Source: Bacillota bacterium (GTDB taxonomy: Bacteria; Bacillota_I; Bacilli_A; Izemoplasmatales; Hujiaoplasmataceae). Taken from it: a stretch of DNA of 46,344 nucleotides. The translations under genes and the position numbers were made by a program. Below are positions 7,305 to 15,510 of this stretch, one piece after another (the stretch's first letter is position 1; every line of letters begins with the position of its first letter). Below the pieces are notes generated by a model. It did not search any database and was not told the DNA's origin. It worked only from the letters and a program-made list of their open reading frames with translations. The stretch lies in NCBI GenBank assembly GCA_003245625.1, contig QKCT01000010.1, forward strand, positions 1 through 46,344, in the 5' to 3' direction.

Positions 7305-8738
7305 ATGGCAAAAAAACTAGTAAAAGAAATTACAGCCAGAGACACTGATTTTGCCCAGTGGTATACGGATGTATGCAGAAAAGCGGAACTGATGGATTAT
7401 TCCGAAGCAAAAGGATTCATCATTTACCGTCCCTATGGGTATGCATTGTGGGAGGGAATACAAGGATATTTAAATGACCAATTTAAACGTACCGGTCATG
7501 AAAATGTCTACATGCCCTTAGTCATTCCGGAGTCCTTATTTATGAAAGAAGCAGAACACGTTGAGGGATTCGCTCCTGAAACCGCAATTATTACGGTTGG
7601 TGGAAATGAAACCTTATCTGAACGTTTGATTATTCGTCCAACATCGGAAACATTGTTCTGTAATCACTATGCAAAAATCATCTCGTCTTATCGAGATTTG
7701 CCAAAACTCTATAATCAATGGTGTTCCGTGGTACGTTGGGAAAAAACGACAAGACCATTCTTGCGAGGAAGTGAATTCTTATGGCAAGAAGGACACACTG
7801 TTCATATCGATGAAGTGGAAGCTAGAAAAGAAGCTTTGGATATCTTAGATGTTTATGAAAAATTAGGGAAAGACCTTCTCGCTATTCCATTTATCGTAGG
7901 AAAGAAAACCGAAAAAGAAAAATTTGCCGGAGCTGTCGATACTTATTCCATTGAAGCATTGATGCATGATGGAAAAGCATTGCAAAGCGGAACGACTCAC
8001 TACTTAGGCCAAGGGTTTGCCAAAGCCTTCAATATTGCCTTCCAAGATAAAGATGGTGAAGTCAAAGCTCCTCACCAAACTTCATGGGGTGTTTCCACAA
8101 GATTAATTGGTGCGGTCATCATGGTTCATGGCGATGATTCTGGTTTGGTATTACCTCCATATTTGGCACCTACACAAGTTATGATAATTCCGATTCAAAG
8201 CCAAAAAGAAGGCGTTATGGAAGCAGCTGTTAGTTTGGAAGCTGAAATCAAAGCGATGGGTATTCGTGTTAAAATCGATGATTCTGACAAGACTCCAGGT
8301 TGGAAATTTGCTGAATCAGAAATGAAGGGAATTCCACTTCGAATTGAAATCGGACCGAGAGATTTGGAACAAGGTCAGTGTGTCGTTGCAAAACGTTACA
8401 ATGGGGAAAAATTAACATTGAATCTCGATATTGTTGCGGAATCGATTCCTGCATTGCTTCAAACAATTCACGAAGAGATGTATCAACGTGCATTGATTAA
8501 CGTTTTAGAGAACACAAGAGAAGCAGATGATTATACAGAATTCAAAAAAATGATTAATAATGAAGGCGGTTATGTCAAAATGATGTGGTGTGGCGACCAA
8601 TCTTGCGAGGAAACAGTAAAAGCAGATACTGCCGCAACATCTCGATGCATGCCATTTGATCAAACCCCAATCGGTACGAAATGTCCGATTTGCGGTAAGG
8701 ATGCAAAACATCTCGTTTACTGGGCAAAAGCTTACTAA
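7305..8738 (+). CDS. proS: Prolyl-tRNA synthetase, archaeal/eukaryotic type
   Basis: Charges tRNA-Pro. The 477-residue form without the bacterial editing (INS) domain, the N-terminus ITARDTDFAQWYTDVCRKAE and the C-terminal zinc-like region (CGDQSCEE ... C ... CPICG) identify the archaeal-type ProRS, found also in Mycoplasma and some Bacillota. Class II motifs are seen in IRPTSET (near residue 111) and WEKTTRPFLRGSEFLWQEGHT. The final residues YWAKAY match the family's C-terminal Tyr, which reaches the active site. AAGGAGTGATA precedes the ATG. This is the second archaeal-style synthetase within 6 kb (see aspS). Confidence 0.95.
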   Translation: MAKKLVKEITARDTDFAQWYTDVCRKAELMDYSEAKGFIIYRPYGYALWEGIQGYLNDQFKRTGHENVYMPLVIPESLFMKEAEHVEGFAPETAIITVGGNETLSERLIIRPTSETLFCNHYAKIISSYRDLPKLYNQWCSVVRWEKTTRPFLRGSEFLWQEGHTVHIDEVEARKEALDILDVYEKLGKDLLAIPFIVGKKTEKEKFAGAVDTYSIEALMHDGKALQSGTTHYLGQGFAKAFNIAFQDKDGEVKAPHQTSWGVSTRLIGAVIMVHGDDSGLVLPPYLAPTQVMIIPIQSQKEGVMEAAVSLEAEIKAMGIRVKIDDSDKTPGWKFAESEMKGIPLRIEIGPRDLEQGQCVVAKRYNGEKLTLNLDIVAESIPALLQTIHEEMYQRALINVLENTREADDYTEFKKMINNEGGYVKMMWCGDQSCEETVKADTAATSRCMPFDQTPIGTKCPICGKDAKHLVYWAKAY

Positions 8739-8746
8739 AAAAAAAG

Positions 8747-8777
8747 AAACTCGAATTTCAAAATTCGAGTTTTTTAT
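8747..8777 (+). terminator. Bidirectional terminator between proS and the fumarase genes
   Basis: AAACTCGAATTT (8747-8758) pairs with AAATTCGAGTTT (8761-8772). It is A-rich on the left and T-rich on the right, so it can end both converging operons. Confidence 0.85.
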
Positions 8778-9298
8778 TTGAATATAGATTGACCTTTGGA
8801 ATCGATAGCGACGATTGCCGGAAAGTCCTTCACCGATAATTTTCGAATCGCTTCCGGACCTAGTTCATCATAAGCAATGATTTCACTTGATACTACTGTT
8901 TTTGATAATAAAGCACCAATTCCTCCAATTGCGATGAGATACACGGCTTCCTGTGCTTGAATGACTTCTCGGAGAGGTTCGGTTCTTTCTCCCTTCCCAA
9001 TCATGACTTTGAGCCCTTTTTCCATTAAGGATGGACTATAACGGTCCATTCGGTAACTAGAAGTAGGACCACAGGATCCGATTGCCTGACCAGTTTTTGC
9101 AGGAGTGGGACCAACATAATAGATGATTTGACCTTCAAAATCAAACGGAAGTGCTTGCTTGTTTTCGATGCTCTCAACCATCAAACGATGAGCGGCGTCT
9201 CTAGCGGTATAGATTGTTCCACTTATCAAAACCTCTTCGCCAGCACAAAGACTTTTTCTGACTGGATCTGAGATTGGTGTATTAAGCTTGCGTTCCAA
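8774..9298 (-). CDS. Fumarate hydratase class I, beta subunit
   Basis: The C-terminal half of the [4Fe-4S] class I fumarase, which hydrates fumarate to malate. It has 174 residues; TARDAAHRLM (R-D-A-A-H), YYVGPTPAKTGQAIGSCGPTSSYRMD and the IGKGE stretch are the family's conserved blocks. It follows the alpha-subunit gene, whose 3' end overlaps it by 17 nt. L(+)-tartrate dehydratase (TtdB) is built the same way and cannot be excluded by motif. Split class I enzymes are common in anaerobes and archaea. Confidence 0.9.
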   Translation of the reverse strand: MERKLNTPISDPVRKSLCAGEEVLISGTIYTARDAAHRLMVESIENKQALPFDFEGQIIYYVGPTPAKTGQAIGSCGPTSSYRMDRYSPSLMEKGLKVMIGKGERTEPLREVIQAQEAVYLIAIGGIGALLSKTVVSSEIIAYDELGPEAIRKLSVKDFPAIVAIDSKGQSIFK

Positions 9299-10136
9299 TG
9301 AGGATCACCTCGCTTTTTCTAGCACTATGACATTGAAGATTTACTGCGACCGGTAAACTGGCAATGTGGCAAGCAGCAGAATTCACTTTCACAGCTAAAG
9401 CGGTTGTCTTTCCGCCTAGACCCATAGGCCCAACATCAAGGGCATTGATTTTTTCTAATAATTCTTCTTCTAGTAAACGGTCTTCCATGATTGGTGAGAC
9501 ATCGGACAATGGACGAAATATCGCTTTTTTTGCAAGTTCGGCTACGTATTCAAAATTACCACCGATTCCAACCCCAACGATAAGTGGAGGGCAAGGTTTT
9601 CCTCCAGCATCCTTGATGGATTTTAGGACGAAATCGATGATGCCTTGTCTTCCGTCTGCTGGCGATAACATCTTTAAAGTAGACATATTCTCACTACCCC
9701 CTCCTTTAGGAGCAAGGTGAATAATAAGTTGTTTTCCAGAAATAAAATCAAAGTGAATTACAGCAGGAGTATTGTCTTGAGTATTCACTCTTTTGAGTGG
9801 ATGACTTACGATCGATTTGCGTAGGAATCCCTCGATGTATCCTTTTGAAACACCTTCATTGATTGCATGTCTTAAGTCATAATCGAAGTGTAAATCTCGA
9901 CCTACTTCAACAAAACAGACAACAATTCCGGTATCTTGACAAAGTGGTATATCTTCTGTCTTGGCAATCTCTTGATTTTTAATAATCTTTTCTAAAACAC
10001 TTTTTGCTAAAGGGTTTTCTTCTTGATCTTTTGCCAAAAACAGCGAATCAACAATCGATTTATCCAATGTTTTGGTCGACTCAATAATCATATCTTTTAC
10101 ATGATTTACGACCAATTCTCTTGCAATTTTGTGCAT
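9282..10136 (-). CDS. Fumarate hydratase class I, alpha subunit
   Basis: The N-terminal, iron-sulfur-binding half of class I fumarase or tartrate dehydratase. Candidate cluster cysteines lie in PLCQDTG, KPCPPLIVGVGIGG and NLQCHSAR near the C-terminus. PKGGGSENMSTLKML and PMGLGGKTTA are further family blocks. The start is set at the ATG at 10136 after AGAGGTGACTT; a GTG three codons upstream lies inside the ribosome site. The product is about 284 residues. Together with the beta gene it forms a two-gene leftward operon with its own promoter. A [4Fe-4S] hydro-lyase of this type is oxygen-sensitive, which would suit an anaerobic or microaerophilic host (inference). Confidence 0.9.
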   Translation of the reverse strand: MHKIARELVVNHVKDMIIESTKTLDKSIVDSLFLAKDQEENPLAKSVLEKIIKNQEIAKTEDIPLCQDTGIVVCFVEVGRDLHFDYDLRHAINEGVSKGYIEGFLRKSIVSHPLKRVNTQDNTPAVIHFDFISGKQLIIHLAPKGGGSENMSTLKMLSPADGRQGIIDFVLKSIKDAGGKPCPPLIVGVGIGGNFEYVAELAKKAIFRPLSDVSPIMEDRLLEEELLEKINALDVGPMGLGGKTTALAVKVNSAACHIASLPVAVNLQCHSARKSEVILIGTQA

Positions 10137-10156
10137 GGAAGTCACCTCTTAAAACC

Positions 10157-10165
10157 ATTATAACA
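10157..10165 (-). promoter_or_regulatory. Extended -10 promoter of the fumarase operon
   Basis: On the minus strand TGTTATAAT gives a TGn plus perfect -10 hexamer about 20 bp before the alpha-subunit start. The -35 region is weak. Confidence 0.5.
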
Positions 10166-10209
10166 TGTATCTGATTATTTGCATGAGAAATCTCGTTTTG
10201 GTTTTCATA

Positions 10210-10238
10210 TTTACAATATGAAGAAATTTCGATATAAT
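10210..10238 (+). promoter_or_regulatory. Promoter of the DegV-family gene
   Basis: TTTACA (10210-10215) and TATAAT (10233-10238) with a 17-bp spacer. Transcription would begin close to the GAGGAAGGTGA ribosome site. Confidence 0.75.
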
Positions 10239-10257
10239 GTTTGAGGAAGGTGAAGAT

Positions 10258-11106
10258 ATGAAACCCATTAAACTGATTTCAGATAGTACATGTGATTTGA
10301 GTGCTGCTTTATTAGAACAGCATCAAATCGACATCGTACCGCTCTTTGTCAACTTTAACGATGATAGTTATCGTGATCTTTTTGACTTGAAGACGGAACA
10401 AATGTACGCATTAGTAGAACAACATAAGATATTACCCAAAACAGCCGCCGCTTCTCCGGGAGAATTCTTAAAAATATTCGAGAAGTATTTAGAGTTAGGA
10501 TATCAAATCATCTATTTGGGAATCGGTTCAAAGTTCTCAGCGACTTTCACAAGTGCCAACTCTGCAAAACAAATGTTGGAAAGCGATGATATCTATTTAG
10601 TAGATTCTTCCAATTTATCAAGTGGTACCGGATTATTATTGTTAAAAGCTGCGAAATTTAGAGAAGAAGGATTATTAGCATCTGAGATTGTTGAGAAACT
10701 GGAAGAACTAGTACCTAAGGTTCGAAGTCAATTTGTAATCGATACGTTAGAATACCTTCATAAAGGTGGTAGAGTATCTGCAATGTCGGCATTAATGGGT
10801 GGTATGTTAAAAATCCATCCGATTATCAAAGTCCGAGAAGGCGTCATGCAAGTTGGAAAAAAAGCAAGAGGATCTATCCGTAAAGGGATTGATTTTATGA
10901 TCGATGAATTTAAAGAAATGCGTCACATGATCGATGATGAGTTTGTTATGATCACTCACTCACTTGCACCAGAATCCTGTGATTATATCAAGAATAATCT
11001 TCAAGATGATAATCGTATTCAAAATCTCTATGAAACGGATGCGGGATGTGTGATTTCGAGCCATTGTGGCAAGGGCACAATAGGGATTTTATACATCATG
11101 AAATAG
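10258..11106 (+). CDS. DegV family (FakB-like) fatty-acid-binding protein
   Basis: DegV/FakB proteins bind a fatty acid that FakA kinase phosphorylates for phospholipid synthesis. This 282-residue protein has the N-terminal ISDSTCDL block, the TAAASPGEF segment with the Ser that contacts the carboxylate, YLHKGGRVS in the middle and SHCGKGTIG near the C-terminus, all standard for the family. The ATG at 10258 follows GGAAGGTGA; the in-frame ATG at 10237 overlaps the -10 box and is rejected. No fakA lies in the window. It is flanked by its own promoter and terminator. Confidence 0.9.
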   Translation: MKPIKLISDSTCDLSAALLEQHQIDIVPLFVNFNDDSYRDLFDLKTEQMYALVEQHKILPKTAAASPGEFLKIFEKYLELGYQIIYLGIGSKFSATFTSANSAKQMLESDDIYLVDSSNLSSGTGLLLLKAAKFREEGLLASEIVEKLEELVPKVRSQFVIDTLEYLHKGGRVSAMSALMGGMLKIHPIIKVREGVMQVGKKARGSIRKGIDFMIDEFKEMRHMIDDEFVMITHSLAPESCDYIKNNLQDDNRIQNLYETDAGCVISSHCGKGTIGILYIMK

Positions 11107-11150
11107 GTCGTTTTTTCGTTAAAAAAACGCTTGAAAAAAAATCAAAACCG

Positions 11151-11173
11151 ACGGCTGAATTCAGCCGTTTTTT
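11151..11173 (+). terminator. Terminator after the DegV-family gene
   Basis: ACGGCTGAATTCAGCCGT (11151-11168) is a perfect palindrome followed by TTTTT. An AT-only hairpin at 11109-11129 (CGTTTTTT/AAAAAACG) lies between the stop codon and it. Confidence 0.85.
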
Positions 11174-11225
11174 CGTGGTCAAAAAAAATTGATTTTTGGA
11201 AACGAAAAAAAATGATAAAATTAAC

Positions 11226-11253
11226 TTGTAATTCTCCAAAAATAATATATAAT
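11226..11253 (+). promoter_or_regulatory. potABCD promoter
   Basis: TTGTAA (11226-11231) and TATAAT (11248-11253) with a 16-bp spacer, in an A/T-tract-rich stretch. GGGAGG precedes the potA ATG. Confidence 0.65.
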
Positions 11254-11291
11254 TATTTCTTGTAAAAAAAATAATTTACAGGGAGGTAAAC

Positions 11292-12443
11292 ATGGCAACG
11301 AAAAAACCGCTAATTGAACTGATTCATGTAACGAAAACCTATGATGAAGAACATGTAGTCAATGATGTCAATCTTGCTATTTATCCAAATGAATTTGTTA
11401 CATTGCTAGGTCCCTCTGGATGCGGAAAAACCACCACATTAAGAATGATTGCCGGATTTGTTCAACCTGATGATGGAGAAATCATCATCAATGGAAAACT
11501 CTTTAATAACTTGCCACCATATGCAAGACCAATCCATACCGTTTTCCAGCGTTATGCGTTGTTCCCACATTTAGATGTGTTTGACAATGTTGCATTTGGT
11601 TTGAATAACCGTTCATGGGATTACCTTCTCAATTTCTTTGGAGAAGAAAAAGTGACAGCAGAAGCAAAAGAACTTGCGAACGGAAAAGATGTCAGCAAGC
11701 GTTTGATTCATAAAGTCATCAGTAAGAAAATCGAATCTTCTGTCAAAGAAGCACTTGCTTTAGTCAAATTGAGCGGCTATGAAAATCGTCGCATCGATCA
11801 AATTTCAGGTGGTCAACAACAACGTGTTGCACTAGCCCGTGCTTTGGTCAACAAACCACAAATTCTATTACTCGACGAGCCTTTGGCAGCTCTCGATCTA
11901 AAATTACGACAAAACATGCAATATGAACTCAAAGAAATGCAAAGAGAATTGGGGATTACCTTCGTGTTTGTCACGCATGATCAAGAAGAAGCGATGACCA
12001 TGAGCGATCGTATCGTCGTTATGAAAGATGGTTTAATTCAACAAATCGGAACTCCGAAATCGATTTATAACGAACCTATCAATCGCTATGTCGCACAATT
12101 CATTGGTGAATCCAATATTATTCCAGGGACCTATATCAAAAAAGACTTGGTTAATTTCTTGGGCGTTGACTTTGCTTGTATGGGATATACTTTTGATAAG
12201 GGTGAGTCAGTTGATGTTGTCATCCGTCCAGAGGATTTCGATGTTGTCGAACTCGATAAAGCGAAACTCATCGGGAAAGTTACATTCAGTTTATTTAAAG
12301 GTGTTCACAATGAACTTGAAGTAGAGATTGGTGATACTACCTTATTATTACATACCTATGAAAGCTATGAAATTGGTCAATCCATCGGAATCTCTATCGA
12401 CCCATACGAGATTCATATGATGAAGGTGGAGGTCAATGAATAG
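11292..12443 (+). CDS. potA: Spermidine/putrescine ABC transporter, ATP-binding protein
   Basis: Powers polyamine import by PotBCD. Of its 383 residues, about 1-260 form the nucleotide-binding domain: Walker A GPSGCGKTT (40-48), Q-loop VFQRYALFPHL, signature ISGGQQQR (171-178), Walker B LLLDEPLAALD and H-loop FVTHD. The rest is a TOBE-type regulatory domain. Between the Q-loop region and the signature there is an insertion of about 40 charged residues (roughly 105-148) that E. coli PotA lacks; a comparable expansion is known in Mycoplasma PotA. It is first in the potABCD operon and overlaps potB by 8 nt. Confidence 0.93.
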   Translation: MATKKPLIELIHVTKTYDEEHVVNDVNLAIYPNEFVTLLGPSGCGKTTTLRMIAGFVQPDDGEIIINGKLFNNLPPYARPIHTVFQRYALFPHLDVFDNVAFGLNNRSWDYLLNFFGEEKVTAEAKELANGKDVSKRLIHKVISKKIESSVKEALALVKLSGYENRRIDQISGGQQQRVALARALVNKPQILLLDEPLAALDLKLRQNMQYELKEMQRELGITFVFVTHDQEEAMTMSDRIVVMKDGLIQQIGTPKSIYNEPINRYVAQFIGESNIIPGTYIKKDLVNFLGVDFACMGYTFDKGESVDVVIRPEDFDVVELDKAKLIGKVTFSLFKGVHNELEVEIGDTTLLLHTYESYEIGQSIGISIDPYEIHMMKVEVNE

Positions 12444-13296
12444 CCTTTACAGACGACTTGCCATACCATATCAAGTTTGGCTTGTTGTCCTGGTGTTTCT
12501 GCCAATTATGGCAGTTGTACTAATCGCTGTTAGTAATCTGACGACAGCGAACTTCAATTTGAGTGATATCAGTTTTTCCTTGGCACATTGGAATGATTTG
12601 GTAGAAAACCAATCTCAAGTTGATGGAGAGTATTTCAATAGTTATCTGACTGCATTTCGCAACAGTTTCATGTATGCTTCGATTACAACGATTGTTAGTT
12701 TTATCTTTGGATACTTTCTGGCTTATCAAATCAAACAATCACGAATTAAAAACAAGTTTATCATATTGACAATCATTATTTTACCAATGTGGTCCAACTT
12801 GATTTTGAGAAGTGAAGCATTACGTAACATCATGCAGGAAAACAATATTATTGAAAGCATTTTAGGTTTCAATATCCTCCCGTCCTTTGCTGGTACCTCC
12901 TACGCTGTCATCATTGGTCTGTTATTGACTTATATGCCATTCATGATTTTACCAGTCTACACGGCTTTGGAAAAAATCGATGATGCCTTGGGAGAAGCTT
13001 CCCTTGATTTGGGATTAACTCCATTTAAGTCATTCTGGAAAGTTACATTTCCGTTATCCTTAAAAGGTGTTGTCAGCGGGTCGATTATGGTTTTCTTACC
13101 TACGTTTGCAGGGTTCGCAGTTCCAAAAATCCTCAGCAATGGTACAATTCTCTTAATTGGTAATGTTATTGAAACCAAATTTACCTATAAAATTCTTAAT
13201 ATTGGTTCATTGCTAGCGATGTTGGTTCTCTTCGTAATCCTCGGTTCGATTCTGATTTTAACCAGATTCGATAAGGAAGGAGAGACACTGTTATGA
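12436..13296 (+). CDS. potB: Spermidine/putrescine ABC transporter permease PotB
   Basis: A 286-residue inner-membrane permease with six predicted helices. The ABC-importer EAA coupling loop is seen as EASLDLGLTPFKSFWKVTFPLSLKG near residue 185. It overlaps potA by 8 nt and potC by 4 nt, with GGTGGAGGTC before its ATG. The position, length and pairing with a second permease identify it as PotB, the first of the two polyamine channel subunits. Confidence 0.92.
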   Translation: MNSLYRRLAIPYQVWLVVLVFLPIMAVVLIAVSNLTTANFNLSDISFSLAHWNDLVENQSQVDGEYFNSYLTAFRNSFMYASITTIVSFIFGYFLAYQIKQSRIKNKFIILTIIILPMWSNLILRSEALRNIMQENNIIESILGFNILPSFAGTSYAVIIGLLLTYMPFMILPVYTALEKIDDALGEASLDLGLTPFKSFWKVTFPLSLKGVVSGSIMVFLPTFAGFAVPKILSNGTILLIGNVIETKFTYKILNIGSLLAMLVLFVILGSILILTRFDKEGETLL

Positions 13297-14246
13297 TGAA
13301 ACGTTACAGTGACTACCCGGTTGCTACCTTAAAAGAATATGGTTATCGTGATTACTCAAAGATGAAACCAGTTAACAAGGTATTAAAAACGATTTTAGCG
13401 TATGTACTCATTTTAGGGCTTTATCTCTCCATTATCGTGATTGCAATCGAGTCATTTAACAGCAGTACTAGCATGTCTCGTTTTGCTGGATTCTCTTTGG
13501 AGTGGTATCCAAATATTTTACAAGAAGAAGACTTGATGACTGCCATTGCGGCAACATTCATTGTATCCTTGATTGCAACTGCAATCGCAACGATTTTGGG
13601 AACCTTCTTCGCAATCGGTTTATATGCCATGAACAAGCGCAAACGGCAACAATGGATGCTGCTAAACAATGTTCCAATTCTAAATGCCGATATCGTAACT
13701 GGATTTAGTTTAATGTTGATTTTCAGTTTCTTTAATCAGTTTATTAAAATGGTTTTTGTAGGTCTTCGTGGAGACTGGAGTTTATTCGGTCCTACTACTC
13801 TAATATTAGCTCATCTATTCTTTACTTTCCCATACGTTGTCTTAAACGTCATGCCGAAATTAAAAGAAACAGATCCAAACCTTATGGATGCAGCGATGGA
13901 CCTTGGAGTAAAACCATTTAAAGCAATTACCAAAGTATTGATTCCTGCAATCAAAGCCGGAATCTTTGCGGGAATGCTACTTGCATTCACAATGAGTATT
14001 GATGATTTTGTCATAAGTTTCTTCAATAGTGGTGAATTAAACGTCAATCTCGCAAATGGAAATCAGTTCATCATGAACTTTGATAACCTATCGGTTTGGA
14101 TTTATGGTGTTCTTGGAAAACGTAACCTTAGTCCATCCGTCTACGCTTTTTCAACCTTGTTGACCATCTTCACATTGGTCGCATTGATTGGATATCAAAT
14201 GTCAAAAAATAAAAAAGATAAAGGGAGAGTGAAAGTTAAGAAGTGA
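13293..14246 (+). CDS. potC: Spermidine/putrescine ABC transporter permease PotC
   Basis: The second permease, 317 residues, with an EAA loop AAMDLGVKPFKAITKVLIPAIKAG near residue 197. Compared with E. coli PotC (264 residues) it has an N-terminal cytoplasmic extension of about 30 residues (YSDYPVATLKEYGYRDYSKM) and a lengthened loop near the C-terminus (GELNVNLANGNQF). AAGGAGAG precedes two adjacent ATGs (13293 and 13296); either could start. The stop overlaps the GTG start of potD as GTGA. Confidence 0.92.
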   Translation: MMKRYSDYPVATLKEYGYRDYSKMKPVNKVLKTILAYVLILGLYLSIIVIAIESFNSSTSMSRFAGFSLEWYPNILQEEDLMTAIAATFIVSLIATAIATILGTFFAIGLYAMNKRKRQQWMLLNNVPILNADIVTGFSLMLIFSFFNQFIKMVFVGLRGDWSLFGPTTLILAHLFFTFPYVVLNVMPKLKETDPNLMDAAMDLGVKPFKAITKVLIPAIKAGIFAGMLLAFTMSIDDFVISFFNSGELNVNLANGNQFIMNFDNLSVWIYGVLGKRNLSPSVYAFSTLLTIFTLVALIGYQMSKNKKDKGRVKVKK

Positions 14247-15397
14247 AAAAATTAATTTTAGCAATCGCAATCATGTTGATTGCAACCGCAGTTGTTTCCT
14301 GTTCATCAGGACCAACCCTTAGACTTCTCAATTGGGGAGAATATTTAAATGAAGACGTGATCGACGCATTCGAAGAAGAATACGGAATCACGATTAAACA
14401 AACAGTTGCCAGTTCCAATGAATTGTTTTATTCCAAAATCGTCAGCAACACCACTGCTTACGATCTTGTCATTCCATCCGACTACATGGTAGAGAAAATG
14501 GTTGAAGAAGATTTGTTGTTGGAACTTGATTATTCTTTAATACCGAACAAAGATCTCGTCACATATATGGCTGGAGTAGATGATATCTATGCATCTATGA
14601 CTGCGACAACATTAGCCAGAACTGGTGAGACAGTAGATTACTCTGTTTATGCAGTTCCTTATTTCTGGGGAACCTATGGTATCATCTATAACAACCGCGT
14701 TGATGGTTTGGAAGAAGCATTAAACGAATATGGTTGGTCCGTTTATTTTGATGCAGAAACCTATTTTCCAGATGCTTCTAGAGGAATGTATGATGTTCCT
14801 CAAGATGCTTATGCTACCGCTTTGATTTACTTAGGAGAAAATCCAAATGATTACAGCCAAGATTTATTGGATAGTGCTCAAACGATATTACAAAACGCAC
14901 ACTTCTCACAATGGGCTGACGACGCTTTGAAACGCGACGTTGAAGCTGGTAACCTAGACATGGCTTTTGCTTATACAGGAGACTATTTGGATCGTTTATA
15001 TATCCAATTGGATGATGGACGTACCTTAGAAGAAGTACAAGCAGATTTCAATATCTATGTTCCAGATCCAACTATTGTTTTCATCGATAATATGGTGATT
15101 CCTTATACGGCTACGAATTTAGATGCTGCTCACAAATTTATTAACTTCTTGTTAGACCCAGAAATCATGGCTTTGAACGCACAATCCGTAGGATATGCTG
15201 TTCCAACAGAAGAAGCGTATGATGTCATCATTTCTTATTTGGATTCCGAAGATTCTTACTTAAGTAGTTGGGCATACGCAAACCAAACCTATTACAATAA
15301 GGATCGCGAAGGAACCTATTACCCAATGACATCTCTACCTAGCACTTTCGTAGATGATATCACAACTATGGTTGATGCGGTAAAAGTATCGAGCTAA
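14243..15397 (+). CDS. potD: Polyamine-binding lipoprotein PotD
   Basis: The substrate-binding subunit of the importer. The N-terminus KKLILAIAIMLIATAVVSC is a signal peptide ending in a lipobox (V-V-S-C, Cys20), so the protein is a membrane-anchored lipoprotein, as expected without an outer membrane. LRLLNWGEYLNEDVI is the typical PotD/PotF beginning of the mature domain, and VPYFWGTYGIIYNN and FIDNMVIP are further family blocks. The start is GTG, overlapping the potC stop; the nearest ribosome site (GGGAG at 14223-14227) is about 15 nt away, so translation probably depends on coupling to potC. 384 residues; a terminator follows. Confidence 0.93.
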   Translation: MKKLILAIAIMLIATAVVSCSSGPTLRLLNWGEYLNEDVIDAFEEEYGITIKQTVASSNELFYSKIVSNTTAYDLVIPSDYMVEKMVEEDLLLELDYSLIPNKDLVTYMAGVDDIYASMTATTLARTGETVDYSVYAVPYFWGTYGIIYNNRVDGLEEALNEYGWSVYFDAETYFPDASRGMYDVPQDAYATALIYLGENPNDYSQDLLDSAQTILQNAHFSQWADDALKRDVEAGNLDMAFAYTGDYLDRLYIQLDDGRTLEEVQADFNIYVPDPTIVFIDNMVIPYTATNLDAAHKFINFLLDPEIMALNAQSVGYAVPTEEAYDVIISYLDSEDSYLSSWAYANQTYYNKDREGTYYPMTSLPSTFVDDITTMVDAVKVSS

Positions 15398-15406
15398 TAC
15401 AAAATG

Positions 15407-15436
15407 AAATCAGTTTCACACCGAAACTGATTTTTT
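15407..15436 (+). terminator. Terminator of the potABCD operon
   Basis: AAATCAGTTTC (15407-15417) pairs with GAAACTGATTT (from 15423) around ACACC, followed by T residues. Confidence 0.85.
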
Positions 15437-15447
15437 ATGACACAAAA

Positions 15448-15465
15448 TAGTTGACAACGCAACTA
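15448..15465 (+). promoter_or_regulatory. Putative MarR operator
   Basis: TAGTTG (15448-15453) and CAACTA (15460-15465) form a perfect 6-bp inverted repeat with a 6-bp centre. It covers the -35 box of the marR-ABC promoter, the usual place for a self-repressing MarR dimer. A second palindrome, GTACATGTAC at 15481-15490, lies just after the -10 box and could be another site. Confidence 0.55.
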
Positions 15466-15479
15466 AATGACGTTATACT
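15451..15479 (+). promoter_or_regulatory. Promoter of the marR-ABC exporter operon
   Basis: TTGACA (15451-15456, perfect) and TATACT (15474-15479) with a 17-bp spacer. Confidence 0.85.
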
Positions 15480-15510
15480 GGTACATGTACACTAGAAGAA
15501 AAGGAGAATC

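Noticed and set aside
9364-9720. A 118-codon plus-strand frame opposite the fumarase alpha gene
   Set aside because: Shadow of the conserved fumarase reading frame; no ribosome site or family motif.
11109-11129. AT-only hairpin after the DegV gene as an independent terminator
   Set aside because: Its T run lies within the stem and nothing T-rich follows; the GC-containing palindrome at 11151-11173 is the better terminator.
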